Shown here one piece after another: positions 34,447 through 43,852 of a DNA stretch of 48,986 nucleotides (positions within the stretch are counted from its first letter, which is position 1; each line of letters opens with the position of its first letter). Position numbers and translations under genes: made by a program. The DNA is from CAINVV01 sp038323575 (GTDB lineage: Bacteria > Bacteroidota > Bacteroidia > Bacteroidales > Prolixibacteraceae): positions 1 to 48,986 of the forward strand of contig JBBQHB010000030.1 of NCBI GenBank assembly GCA_038323575.1. Direction: 5' to 3'. Below the pieces are notes generated by a model. It saw only the letters and a list, made by a program, of their open reading frames with translations. It did no database searches and was not told the origin of the DNA.

Positions 34447-35334
34447 TTATTTTCGGGAAACCTCGATGTTGGCTATTTTCTCATAAAATTTAACCATACT
34501 TGAGTGGTCTTCCACGCCACACCCGTCTTGTTTGATCGCCTGCATTATTTCCATCACCTGAGAGGCAAGAGGGAGTGGAACACCAACATTATGAGCGGTT
34601 TCCAACACATTATCCATGTCTTTTATATGCAAATCAATCCTGAATCCGGGATTAAAATTACGGTCCATCATCATCGGCGCCTTTGCATCCATCACCGTGC
34701 TTCCTGCCAAACCACCTTTAATCGCCTGATAGACCAAATCCGGGCTGACACCTGCCTTTTGGGCCAACACCAGCGCCTCTGACACTGCGGCAATGTTGAT
34801 AGCCACAATTACCTGGTTGCAAAGTTTGGCAATGTTTCCCGCACCGGTATCACCCACATAAACCACGGATGCGGCCATAGACATCATCAGGTCATAGTGG
34901 GCGTCAAATATTTCTTTCTTCCCTCCTACCATGACTGCAATAGTTCCGTTAACCGCTTTTGGTTCACCTCCGCTTACCGGTGCGTCGAGCATTTCGATTC
35001 CCTTTGTAGCCAATGCTTCGGCGATTTCTTTGCTTGCCAGGGGCGCGATTGAGCTCATATCAATCAGTACGGAGCCGGGTTTGGCCCCTTCAATGATACC
35101 ACTTTCACCCAAAGCAACTGCCTTTACATGCGGAGAATTAGGAAGCATAGTAATCACAATTTTTGTCTGTCCAGCCAATTCCGCCGGAGTATTCGCAGCA
35201 GCGGCACCAAGGGCTGAGAACTCTTCGACAACAGCCTGATTGATGTCAAAAACGATTAATTCGTATCCTGCCTTCAATAAATTTTTGGCCATGGGTTTTC
35301 CCATGATGCCAAGCCCGATAAATCCAATTTTCAT
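34447..35334 (-). CDS. garR: Tartronate semialdehyde reductase
   Basis: NAD(P)H-dependent 2-hydroxy-3-oxopropionate reductase of 295 residues, converting tartronate semialdehyde to D-glycerate. The Rossmann motif is IGFIGLGIMGKPMAKNL. The substrate motif DAPVSGGEPKAVNGT and the catalytic Lys in AGNIAKLCNQ mark the beta-hydroxyacid dehydrogenase family. Other members (3-hydroxyisobutyrate dehydrogenase) look similar, but the neighbouring galactarate dehydratase and glycerate kinase support this role. It is the last gene of a four-gene operon. Confidence 0.92.
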   Translation of the reverse strand: MKIGFIGLGIMGKPMAKNLLKAGYELIVFDINQAVVEEFSALGAAAANTPAELAGQTKIVITMLPNSPHVKAVALGESGIIEGAKPGSVLIDMSSIAPLASKEIAEALATKGIEMLDAPVSGGEPKAVNGTIAVMVGGKKEIFDAHYDLMMSMAASVVYVGDTGAGNIAKLCNQVIVAINIAAVSEALVLAQKAGVSPDLVYQAIKGGLAGSTVMDAKAPMMMDRNFNPGFRIDLHIKDMDNVLETAHNVGVPLPLASQVMEIMQAIKQDGCGVEDHSSMVKFYEKIANIEVSRK

Positions 35335-35366
35335 TAATTATATTTTTATTTATAGTAATAGCTTTA

Positions 35367-36623
35367 TTACCTGCACAATAGAACTGTAACGTCATTGACG
35401 TTTGTACCGGTTGGTCCTGTCATAATCAAATCGCCGCTGGCTTTTAAGGCGTGATATGAATTATTTTCCTGAAGACAGGCTTCCGGTATGACGGACGAAG
35501 CACGCATCCTTGCTGTCGATTGCCCGTCAATAATTCCGCCAGCCGCATCTGTTGGACCATCCGTCCCATCCGAACCCAAAGAAAACAGCACGAAATTTTC
35601 CAGCCCTTCTGCGCCGATTGCTGCCGATAATGCAATCTCCTGGTTTCTCCCGCCTTTACCGTTTCCTTTTAAATGTACGACTGTCTCCCCACCGGCAATA
35701 ATTGCGCAGGGTGGTTTCAATGCAAAGGCATTCTTCGTTCCATTTTGCATTTCTCTCACCATTGAGGCAAAGAAACGCCCTGTCTCACAGGCTTCACCAT
35801 CTACAGAAGTTGACAAGACCAAAGGTGTATATCCAAGTTCTGCAGCACATTTAGCAGCTGCATCGCACAGGGACGTTACACTGCCGATAACGACTGTGTC
35901 ACAATTGTCAATCGTTTTGGGTGTCTCCTGGTTCAATGCCTTCATCAGGGAATCCGGTATCTCAATCCGGTATTTTTTAACTATGCCGATTGCTTCCTGT
36001 GAAGTTGACCGATCAGGATATGCAGGTCCCGAAGCGATTACATCCAGCCGATCTCCGATAACATCAGACAAGACAATCGCATAAATACCTGCACCTGCAC
36101 AATGTTTGGCAAAGCGTCCGCCTTTCACCGCCGACAAGTGTTTCCGAATGGTATTAATTTCGGCAATAGCTGCACCGCAGCGCAAAAGCTGGTCGGTAAT
36201 GTTCCTGATATCTTCCAGCGAAACTCCGGGCAATGGTTTTTCAAAAAGTGCCGAACCGCCGCCTGATATTAAAAAAATCACCTGATCTTCAGGAGTTAAA
36301 CCGGCAACAATTTCAAGTATTTTATCCGCACCCAAAACCGAGTTATCATCCGGTACCGGGTGACCGGCCTCAATGATTTCACATCTTTCAATCGCTCCTT
36401 TTGAGTGCCCGTACTTTGTGACCACGACTCCCTTTTTTATCTTGGAACCAAGAATGTCACTGGCCGCTTTAGCCATATTCCAGGCGGCTTTGCCAATTGC
36501 TACCATAACTGCGTCGCTGCCGATTTTTTTCCCGGTCAGTGCTTTCATAACTGCTGCTTCAGGTAAAACAGCTTTTATGCATTCATCTATGATGCGCTGC
36601 GCATCTTCTCTTATTGATTTCAT
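35367..36623 (-). CDS. Glycerate 2-kinase (MOFRL family)
   Basis: Phosphorylates D-glycerate to 2-phosphoglycerate. The 418 residues from the ATG at 36623 show the GckA/TtuD-type fold: VAIGKAAWNMAKAASDILG, VFLISGGGSALFEKPLPG, SAVKGGRFAKHC, and the C-terminal MOFRL domain with AGGETVVHLKGNGKGGRNQEIAL and LGSDGTDGPTDAAGG. A TTG further upstream is possible but overlaps no better signal. It lies 12 nt after the DapA-family gene and ahead of garR. The reaction order of the pathway is GarR first, kinase second. Confidence 0.93.
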   Translation of the reverse strand: MKSIREDAQRIIDECIKAVLPEAAVMKALTGKKIGSDAVMVAIGKAAWNMAKAASDILGSKIKKGVVVTKYGHSKGAIERCEIIEAGHPVPDDNSVLGADKILEIVAGLTPEDQVIFLISGGGSALFEKPLPGVSLEDIRNITDQLLRCGAAIAEINTIRKHLSAVKGGRFAKHCAGAGIYAIVLSDVIGDRLDVIASGPAYPDRSTSQEAIGIVKKYRIEIPDSLMKALNQETPKTIDNCDTVVIGSVTSLCDAAAKCAAELGYTPLVLSTSVDGEACETGRFFASMVREMQNGTKNAFALKPPCAIIAGGETVVHLKGNGKGGRNQEIALSAAIGAEGLENFVLFSLGSDGTDGPTDAAGGIIDGQSTARMRASSVIPEACLQENNSYHALKASGDLIMTGPTGTNVNDVTVLLCR

Positions 36624-36635
36624 CAATGTAATCAA

Positions 36636-37538
36636 TTAATTATCAATCAACGCCAGATCAAAAAGCACTTTTTTCAAGGCCTGCATTCGTTCATCAGAGC
36701 AGTGGTCAATAGGTTTAACCGGATCACCGACATTCAGTCCCATCAGGTTCAGGCAATCTTTCATCACCACGGGGAAACTGCCGTAATTATAAGTGTTTCT
36801 AAGCGGCACCAACTTAAGTTGAGCAGCCAGCGCCCCTGCATGGTTCCCGGAAATGAATTTGTCGTAAATTTCAACGACCAAACCGGGAGCCACATTGGCT
36901 GTTCCGGCCACACAACCTGCCCCACCGTAAGCGAGGGTTGAATAGATATAATAATCTGAACCGGCAAGAACCTTGAAATTCTGACTGTCCCTCGTCTCAT
37001 AGATGTATTGAACTGTCTGGGCAAAATCCAGACTGGTATTTTTTATTCCGACAATATTGTCAATCAGTGCCAATTTTTTCAATAAGCCTACCGGGATATT
37101 GTTGGTTGTTTTATCCGGGTTATTGTAAAGGAGTACCGGTAATTTTGTGCTTTTGGCAATGGCAAGAAAATGGTTGTATAACTCAGTTTCAGACGGGCTT
37201 ATAAACATCGGGGTCAAAACAGTCAGGGCATCGGCTCCCGCTTCACCGGCCATCTGTGCCAGCCTGATGCACCCTTTGGTGGTAATGGCACTCGCGCCGG
37301 CGTACACCGGTACCCGGCCGTTGACATGCTGAACAGTTGTTTCTACTGCTTTTTTCTGATTTTCATAATCCAGCGCATAGAATTCTCCATTGCTTCCGAG
37401 AACAAAAACTCCGTGAACTCCGCCTTCCAAAACATGGTCAATGACTCTTTTCAGACCCGCTTCATCCACATTTTCATTGTGATCAACCGGCGTAATAACA
37501 GGTGGAATAACACCTTTCAAATCTTTGAATTCTAACAT
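36636..37538 (-). CDS. DapA-family lyase, likely acting on 5-keto-4-deoxy-glucarate
   Basis: A 300-residue class I (Schiff-base) lyase of the dihydrodipicolinate synthase/N-acetylneuraminate lyase family. The Schiff-base Lys is in VGIKNTSLDF, the catalytic Tyr in LLYNNPDKTT, and the substrate loop in VLGSNGEFYAL. The ATG at 37538 follows AAGGAGGTTG at 37541-37550, a strong ribosome-binding site that settles the start; the open frame extends 171 nt further. It sits between garD and glycerate kinase, where E. coli has GarL, an unrelated class II aldolase. Splitting 5-keto-4-deoxy-glucarate into pyruvate and tartronate semialdehyde fits the neighbours. A KdgD-type dehydratase role is the alternative. 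Confidence 0.88.
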   Translation of the reverse strand: MLEFKDLKGVIPPVITPVDHNENVDEAGLKRVIDHVLEGGVHGVFVLGSNGEFYALDYENQKKAVETTVQHVNGRVPVYAGASAITTKGCIRLAQMAGEAGADALTVLTPMFISPSETELYNHFLAIAKSTKLPVLLYNNPDKTTNNIPVGLLKKLALIDNIVGIKNTSLDFAQTVQYIYETRDSQNFKVLAGSDYYIYSTLAYGGAGCVAGTANVAPGLVVEIYDKFISGNHAGALAAQLKLVPLRNTYNYGSFPVVMKDCLNLMGLNVGDPVKPIDHCSDERMQALKKVLFDLALIDN

Positions 37539-37623
37539 TTCAACCTCCTTTTTGTGAAAATTAGCAATTAATTTTATCTGCAGCAAAAATGCCCGGATAT
37601 TTCGGAATGGAAATTTAATCCTG

Positions 37624-39168
37624 TCAGGTGAGTGGTCCCGGATTAAATAATACCAAGTCGTTGTATAAGCCAAGTTGATCGCAGGCAACCTTTTTCCTGC
37701 CGCTGGCAACGTCGAGAATCATTTGAAAAAGTTCCCAGCCTATTTCCCCGATTGACTTTTCTCCTGTGGCTATCAGGCCTGCATCCAGATCAATTAAATC
37801 GAACCATCGTGTGCTCATTTTGGTATTTGAGCCAACTTTGATTACAGGCACCATAGACAAACCATAAGGTGTTCCCCTGCCGGTCGTAAAAACATGCATA
37901 TTCATGCCTGCTGCCAGTTGAAACGTACCGCAAACAAAATCACTGGCAGGCGTCGCAGCAAAAACTAATCCCTTGCACCGAATCTTTTCGCCCGGTGCCA
38001 GAACGTCCATGATTGGGCTTGTCCCGGATTTCGCAATCGATCCCAGGGCCTTTTCGACGATGTTGCTCAGCCCTCCGCGTTTATTCCCGGGAGTTGTATT
38101 TGCGCTCCTGTCGGCCTGGCCTCGCTCCAGATACTCATCATACCATTTCATCTCCTGCAGCAGGGCCTTCCCTACCGTTGAATTGATCGCTCTCGGGACC
38201 AATAAATGAATGGCATCCCTCACCTCTGTCACTTCAGAAAACAGGACGCTTCCACCGGCACGAACAATAAGGTCTGCTGCAAAACCGGCTGCCGGATTAC
38301 ATGTAATGCCTGAAAACGCATCACTGCCCCCGCACTGCATCCCCACCACCAAATCTGAGGCCGGACAGGTCTCCCGTTTCCGTTCATTCAATTTTTTCAA
38401 TTGCGCTTCAGCCATTACCATGATGCCTTCCACCATTTTATTGAAGCCATGAAACGCTTCATCCTGCATCATAAAAATATTGGATTCACCTTCTTTCCCT
38501 GAATCTGTCTGGAGAATAGAATACGGCAACAGCGATTCGGGACGCAATTTTTCACAACCTAGTCCGACAATCAGCACGGCACCGCCAAAATTCGGATTCG
38601 TGGTGATATTGCGGATCGTCCGGATCGGAACGATTGCTGCCGGGGCATCGATTGCCACACCACAACCGTAGGAGTGGTTAAGCGCTACAACATCATCCAC
38701 GTTAGGATATTTTGGCAGTAACTCTTCTTTAATCTTTTTGACAGCAGCATCAATAAAGCCCGTAACGCATTGCACGCTGGAGGTGATGCCCAGGATATTT
38801 TTGGTTCCCACGCTTCCATCCGGATTTTTATACCCTTGAAAAGTATATCCTTCCAGCGGACTAATTTCCGGCGCAGGGTTATCCTGCAAAGGAATAGATT
38901 CCAGTTCCGGAGCATTCGGCATGGTGATTTTTGATTCATCAATCCATTCTCCGCAGGCAACTGAAACATTCGCGTAACCAATGGTCTGACCATATCTGAT
39001 TACCTGTTCTCCCTCACGGATGGCTGCCAGTGCGACCTTGTGACCTGAAGGAATATTTTGCAACAATAAAATGCCGTTACCAATCAAAGTTCCTTTTGGC
39101 AAACCCTCAGGGTTCGTCACTATTCCGACATTATCCGTTTCGGCAGCGATGATGATTATTGGTTCCAT
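37624..39168 (-). CDS. garD: Galactarate dehydratase
   Basis: Iron-dependent dehydratase of 514 residues (E. coli GarD has 523), converting galactarate to 5-keto-4-deoxy-D-glucarate. The SAF-like N-terminal domain (DNVGIVTNPEGLPKGT, IPSGHKVAL, IRYGQTIGYA) is followed by the UxaA/GarD domain: YKNPDGSVGTKNILGIT, LNHSYGCGVAIDAPAAIVPI, MQCGGSDAFSGITCNPAAG, TEVRDAIHLLVPRA and NKRGGLSNIVEKALGSIAKS. These stretches match GarD much more closely than altronate dehydratase UxaA. It is the first gene of an operon with the DapA-family lyase (85 nt downstream), glycerate kinase and garR. Confidence 0.94.
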   Translation of the reverse strand: MEPIIIIAAETDNVGIVTNPEGLPKGTLIGNGILLLQNIPSGHKVALAAIREGEQVIRYGQTIGYANVSVACGEWIDESKITMPNAPELESIPLQDNPAPEISPLEGYTFQGYKNPDGSVGTKNILGITSSVQCVTGFIDAAVKKIKEELLPKYPNVDDVVALNHSYGCGVAIDAPAAIVPIRTIRNITTNPNFGGAVLIVGLGCEKLRPESLLPYSILQTDSGKEGESNIFMMQDEAFHGFNKMVEGIMVMAEAQLKKLNERKRETCPASDLVVGMQCGGSDAFSGITCNPAAGFAADLIVRAGGSVLFSEVTEVRDAIHLLVPRAINSTVGKALLQEMKWYDEYLERGQADRSANTTPGNKRGGLSNIVEKALGSIAKSGTSPIMDVLAPGEKIRCKGLVFAATPASDFVCGTFQLAAGMNMHVFTTGRGTPYGLSMVPVIKVGSNTKMSTRWFDLIDLDAGLIATGEKSIGEIGWELFQMILDVASGRKKVACDQLGLYNDLVLFNPGPLT

Positions 39169-39188
39169 AAATTTTTAATCTAATATTC

Positions 39189-39232
39189 TCCAATATAAAT
39201 TACCGTTAATATCTGACTTTTATCCAATATAA
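39189..39232 (-). promoter_or_regulatory. Duplicated TCCAATATAA upstream of garD
   Basis: TCCAATATAA occurs at 39189-39198 and 39223-39232, 34 bp apart (about three helical turns). On the minus strand each reads TTATATTGGA and contains TATATTGG, one base from the -7 consensus. They could be a promoter pair or a regulator site. Confidence 0.35.
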
Positions 39233-39399
39233 CCACACTGTTTTTTAATTCTTATACATCTAAATCACTTGTTCTGACAATCGAACCGGATAGTTTATGA
39301 AAACATGTGTACTTAAGCTGAGCCGGCAGTAATATTCAGGGGAAATCAATGGCAAAACCAAACCGTTAATAGCCATAACAACCATCAAAAGCGAAAAAT

Positions 39400-39558
39400 A
39401 AGTCCGGTAGTTCATGGATCAGATTAACAAAAAAAAGAAAAGGACTTGGATTGGTGTTGTGCAAGGAATTCATCGAAAAACACAACGGGCAAATAGTAGT
39501 CGAAAGCGTGGTTGGGAAAGGCAGCCAGTTTGTATTTACTTTGCCTGTTTCTTCGTGA
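39400..39558 (+). pseudogene. C-terminal fragment of a sensor histidine kinase
   Basis: The open frame carries KGLGLVLCKEFIEKHNGQIV, then VESVVGKGSQFVFTLPVSS and a TGA at 39556-39558. This is the G2-box end of a HATPase domain and the usual kinase C-terminus. The preceding sequence (IRLTKKR and upstream) does not match, so the N-terminal part including the H-box is gone. Its 3' end overlaps the stop of the antiporter gene on the other strand. Confidence 0.8.
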
Positions 39559-40705
39559 ACATCAAACCAAACATCATGATTAATGCGGAAATAATTATTA
39601 CCTGGATAATTAATGATTTGTTTACAAGTGCAATAGTTTGTGCCGGATCAATGGAAATGAAAAGCAATATGGTAATAAGGCCCCTCGGGGCAATGAACAG
39701 CAAAGGCGACATTGAAAGATTGGATAGTCGGAGCTGAACTGCCCGGAATCCATAAATTATTATAACAATGACTGAAGCCAGGAATAAAGTGTCAAGATTT
39801 AAAATTTCCTTCGTATCCATCAGGTAGCCAAACAGAAGAAAAAACAATGCCCTGATGACAAAAGCCGCTTCAACGGCAAGTTCTTTAAATTTTCGAACTT
39901 CATTATTTAAAATATCCGGCTTCAATTTTTCAATCCATTTGAAGCGCTTCATTTCATCGAGATTTCCTATAAAGAGCCCAAAAAGCAGAATAAATATAAG
40001 TGCAGGAAGATGGTAAATTTTTGAAATTGAATAAATCAGGATAATCAGGAGTATGATCGGAACAAACTTGATGTGATGCTTGATGTTGCTTAACAAATAG
40101 GACAATCCGATCGTCGCAACAAATGAGACGAAACTCATCAGCAAAATTTCAGTACCAAACCGCAAAAAGGAATAGACATCAAATATTTCGTTTATAACAA
40201 TGAAAGTAAAGAATAACACACCAAAAATATCAGACAGGCTGCTTTCGTAAATTATAAATTCCTTATCCCTTGAGCTCAGGTGCTTTACACTTGGTATCGC
40301 AATCGCACTGCTGATAATACTTAAAGGGATTGAATTGATCAGACTCTCCTTGAAAGGATAATTGCCGAAATAGTGGAACAGCGCTGCAAGGATAAAAGAG
40401 GTTAACAGCATTGGAAGGAGACCTCCGATCAGAGATTTCCTGATAACACCCAATTTTGTGCTATTGAGCTCGAGCTCCAGGGAGCCTTCAAGCACAATCA
40501 AAATAAGTCCTAAGGTTCCAATGACGGGTAAAGCAAAAGAAAAATCGGGTAACTGAATCGCCAATACAGTGGTTGCTTGTTTGACGATCCACCCCAGACC
40601 CAATAAAAGGATTACAGAAGGAATTTTGGTCTTCGCCGAGGTGAAATCAAACAAATAGGCGATAAGAAGCAGTGTACAAAATGTTACAATAATAGTCGTT
40701 GTCAT
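39536..40705 (-). CDS. Cation/proton antiporter (CPA family)
   Basis: Inner-membrane Na+ or K+/H+ antiporter of 389 residues from the ATG at 40705. It has about 12 membrane segments, starting IIVTFCTLLLIAYLF. LILIVLEGSLELEL and IISSAIAIPSVKHL, ESSLSDIFGVLFF (acidic residues for ion exchange) and SPLLFIAPRGLITILLF follow the pattern of the CPA1/NhaP-like group. There is no C-terminal TrkA-N or other regulatory domain. It has no obvious operon partner. Confidence 0.88.
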   Translation of the reverse strand: MTTTIIVTFCTLLLIAYLFDFTSAKTKIPSVILLLGLGWIVKQATTVLAIQLPDFSFALPVIGTLGLILIVLEGSLELELNSTKLGVIRKSLIGGLLPMLLTSFILAALFHYFGNYPFKESLINSIPLSIISSAIAIPSVKHLSSRDKEFIIYESSLSDIFGVLFFTFIVINEIFDVYSFLRFGTEILLMSFVSFVATIGLSYLLSNIKHHIKFVPIILLIILIYSISKIYHLPALIFILLFGLFIGNLDEMKRFKWIEKLKPDILNNEVRKFKELAVEAAFVIRALFFLLFGYLMDTKEILNLDTLFLASVIVIIIYGFRAVQLRLSNLSMSPLLFIAPRGLITILLFISIDPAQTIALVNKSLIIQVIIISALIMMFGLMFTKKQAK

Positions 40706-41287
40706 ACATGGCCAAATTAGCAAAAAAAGTTTACAAATTCCGTTCCCCTGTTCAGGAATAAGGGATAATTGAGTGGTAACAGAAATATGTCAGCTATTGA
40801 ATTACATGTAATTGCCCCGACTCAATCTGACAGTCATTCTGAAGCGGTTTCCTTTCCCGCAAACTGAAGGATTGAATAATTGAAGGATGACCGGATCTTG
40901 ACGTGAGTTGTTACCTATTTTATATTAAGTTAGGTCTTAACGGCCATTGGCGCCAGGGAAAACAGGCTATTATGACTGAACGCTTAATTATAAATTATTT
41001 TTGAGTGTCGGTTTCGGGACAACCTTTTATTTGTCAGATAAAGCATGACTTGTCCCACGCTGCTTTTATTTGCCATCCAACAAGTATGCCTGAAAATTTT
41101 AGCAAAGAAAATCGAAGTCAGGGAATTATTTACTGAAAAAATATTACTTTAAACCAAAAAAACACATCAGGTATCTGATGGTTTACGCATGAATGATAAG
41201 CACTAAAATCTTCCTCAATTCCTTTAAAATAAAAAACATATACCGATAAGAATTTATCCCATCCGTCAGGTGCGGGATTAAAAACAA
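40706..41287. other. Long intergenic region without a recognised gene
   Basis: Upstream of both the antiporter (-) and the T9SS-exported protein (+). I found no coding frame. The only structured element is the dyad CATCAG-GTAT-CTGATG at 41165-41180, about 107 nt before the exported-protein start, a possible regulator site. No TAnnTTTG box was found. Confidence 0.5.
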
Positions 41288-43852
41288 ATGATTAACATGA
41301 AACTAATTCGCTTGGTCCTAACAGGCATATCTCTTGCATTCTCAATTATTCTGTTTGCAGCCACTGACCCTGTTGCGACCATTACTTTCACAAATCCTGT
41401 TCAGGAAAACAATCTTACACTGTTTACAAACACAAGCGCCAGCGCCGAAGCATTCACTGAATTTGTTTCAAAAGGCGACATGGATTGTTTGCATATTCCT
41501 GCAAGTAAATACGGATATTTTCTGGCAAACGATGCAACTATTACTGCCAATGACAATAACCTGATTGTCAACATCACTTATTTCAATGAAGGTTTTGGAT
41601 CACTTACCTTTCATTACAATGCTACAGGCGGAACAAATTATAAATCAACCAGTTTAAAGAAAACAGGTTCAAATTCCTGGATTACCACCACAATAAGCAT
41701 AACGGATGCTTCATTCCGAAATGCACAAAACAACAAAGCTGACTTTAGGATCGCAGGAGATAACTATATCCGTAGCATCACTATTTCAAAAGGAGTTTTG
41801 GATCCGGCACTGGAGAAGATCCCCGTAACTTCGGGGAGCAGTTATTCTGAGTTTAAAGGCAAATCGGTTGCCGGATACCAGGCCTGGTTTACTGCAAGTG
41901 ACAACAACAGCGACTGGGTGCATTGGTCGTCCAATACCCGTCCCAAAGTCGGGAATTTTTCGTTTGAAATCTATCCCGATGTCAGCGAATATTTGCCGGA
42001 AGCCCTATCCCTGACCGACTTTGCAAATCTCGGAAATGGTGAACCTTCCGTGGTATTCAGCTCTGCAAAAGTCATCGGTACCCATTTCAAGTGGATGAAA
42101 GATAACGGCATAGATGGTGTTGCCCTTCAGCGGTTTATTGGCGATAGCCCTTATCCCGTTACCAACGATCCATCCTCAAAACCAGTATTAGTCAAACAGG
42201 AAGCAGAAAAAAACAATCGAATTTTTTATGTCTGTTATGATATGTCTTCCGGGTCAGACGAAAATGCCTGGGTTGAAAGTATAAAATTTGACTGGGTTTA
42301 TAACATCGAACAGTCGTATGCACTCACATCTTCGCCGGCTTATGCAACAGTAAACAATAAACCTGTCGTACAGATTTGGGGACCGGGCTTTACGTCGAGA
42401 GTTGGCAATTCTGCCGGAACAATCAAATTAATCGGGTTCTTAAAAAGCAGAGGATGCTATGTCATCGGTGGGGTACCAACCAATTGGCGCACCGAATCGG
42501 GCGATTCGAAGCCTGGTTTTATGACTGCCTACAAAGCATACGATATGGTTTCTCCCTGGACGCCGGGCAGATATCGGGATCTTCCGGGATGTGACATTTT
42601 CAAAACAAATTATATAATTCCCGACAAAAATTTTTGTGACGCAAATGGACTGGATTATATGCCTGTTCTTTTCCCCGGATTTGGATGGTCGACATGGAAC
42701 ACCGGCTCACCAAACTCCATTCCCCGACTGGCGGGTGAATTTCTCTGGCGCCAGGCTTACAATATAAAAAACACTGGAATCACTCAAATGTACTTTGCGA
42801 TGTTTGATGAATACGATGAAGGAACCGCAATCATGAAAGCAGCAACCGACTGGAGCATGATCCCCACCGACCAATACTTTCTTACCATGGGTGCAGACGG
42901 TATCTGGCTTTCGTCTGACTTCTATTTGCGGGCTGCCGGGGCAGCAACAGCTATGCTCAAAGCTGCGGTAACACCGCCGTCAACAATAACAATACCCTAT
43001 TCTGAAGGTCCTGTTTATTACCGAAACAGCTTCGAGAAAAGATACACCCAATACGTAGACAAAGAAGGAGGGCCTATTCTGGGCGGCACATATAATCTGG
43101 ATCCGTGTTTTTACAAACCTCTGCTGTTAGGGAACAATCTTGTAACCATGCCTGTTTGTGAAATTGAAGAAAACCAGGCAAATGCCAAAAGCGGCAAGTA
43201 TACCGTTAGGGTATCAGGAAGTCCAAACTCGGCTGACAAGGCAACTTACGATTATAAATTTTCAGAAGTCAGCATTCCTGTGGTCGCGAAGATGACCCTG
43301 AGCTTCTGGAAAAAGACGGCAAATGAGCTGGGTAGGTACGTATCACTGGACCTGATGTTCAAATCAGGAAAAAGGCTGAGCCAGCTTGCTTCCTATGTCG
43401 ATAATAACGGGGCCCTTATGCAGCCCGGATTAGGCAAAGGAAATGTTGGCTCTGGTTTTGAACATTTTACATGCAACATAGGGAAGGGTGAGTTGTTAGG
43501 CGATGTCATTACAGGCATTTTAGTTTCCTACAACAAAGCGGCCTCAACGGGTTCCTTCTCCGCATATTTTGATGATGTTTTAGTTACGACCGGTGATATT
43601 CCTGTAGTTACCGGCGTTAATAAACCGATCCAAAAAACGACGACCCAAATTTTCGTAGAGAACAATGTCCTGAATTTCAGAAATGTCCCTTTAAATTCTG
43701 ATGTTACTATTTTCAGTATCTCCGGGATGGAGGTAAAATCTTTCAAATTAACGAATAACAGAGTTTCTGTAAACCTGCCGGGCGGTGTTTATGTGGTCAC
43801 CACAAAATCAAGCGCCGGCAATTATGCTCAAAAGATACTATTAAGCCATTAA
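41288..43852 (+). CDS. T9SS-exported GH99/GH71-like protein
   Basis: An 854-residue secreted protein. It has a signal peptide (about residues 1-26). A beta-sandwich, probably carbohydrate-binding, covers about 27-170. A barrel resembling GH99/GH71 and 'xylosidase/arabinosidase' proteins covers about 190-540 (VAGYQAWFTASDNNSDWVHW, FKWMKDNGIDGVALQRFIG, MYFAMFDEYDEGTAIMKA). A second beta-sandwich covers about 560-760. The last 75 residues (FRNVPLNSDVTIFSISGMEV, LPGGVYVVTTKS) are a T9SS type A sorting domain. It probably acts on a polysaccharide at the cell surface. Catalytic residues and substrate are not assigned, although Glu in FDEYDEG is a candidate. Confidence 0.85.
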   Translation: MINMKLIRLVLTGISLAFSIILFAATDPVATITFTNPVQENNLTLFTNTSASAEAFTEFVSKGDMDCLHIPASKYGYFLANDATITANDNNLIVNITYFNEGFGSLTFHYNATGGTNYKSTSLKKTGSNSWITTTISITDASFRNAQNNKADFRIAGDNYIRSITISKGVLDPALEKIPVTSGSSYSEFKGKSVAGYQAWFTASDNNSDWVHWSSNTRPKVGNFSFEIYPDVSEYLPEALSLTDFANLGNGEPSVVFSSAKVIGTHFKWMKDNGIDGVALQRFIGDSPYPVTNDPSSKPVLVKQEAEKNNRIFYVCYDMSSGSDENAWVESIKFDWVYNIEQSYALTSSPAYATVNNKPVVQIWGPGFTSRVGNSAGTIKLIGFLKSRGCYVIGGVPTNWRTESGDSKPGFMTAYKAYDMVSPWTPGRYRDLPGCDIFKTNYIIPDKNFCDANGLDYMPVLFPGFGWSTWNTGSPNSIPRLAGEFLWRQAYNIKNTGITQMYFAMFDEYDEGTAIMKAATDWSMIPTDQYFLTMGADGIWLSSDFYLRAAGAATAMLKAAVTPPSTITIPYSEGPVYYRNSFEKRYTQYVDKEGGPILGGTYNLDPCFYKPLLLGNNLVTMPVCEIEENQANAKSGKYTVRVSGSPNSADKATYDYKFSEVSIPVVAKMTLSFWKKTANELGRYVSLDLMFKSGKRLSQLASYVDNNGALMQPGLGKGNVGSGFEHFTCNIGKGELLGDVITGILVSYNKAASTGSFSAYFDDVLVTTGDIPVVTGVNKPIQKTTTQIFVENNVLNFRNVPLNSDVTIFSISGMEVKSFKLTNNRVSVNLPGGVYVVTTKSSAGNYAQKILLSH

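Noticed and set aside
36636..37709. Longer start for the DapA-family gene at 37709
   Set aside because: The ATG at 37538 has a near-perfect ribosome-binding site and matches the family start; the extra 57 residues look like leader sequence.
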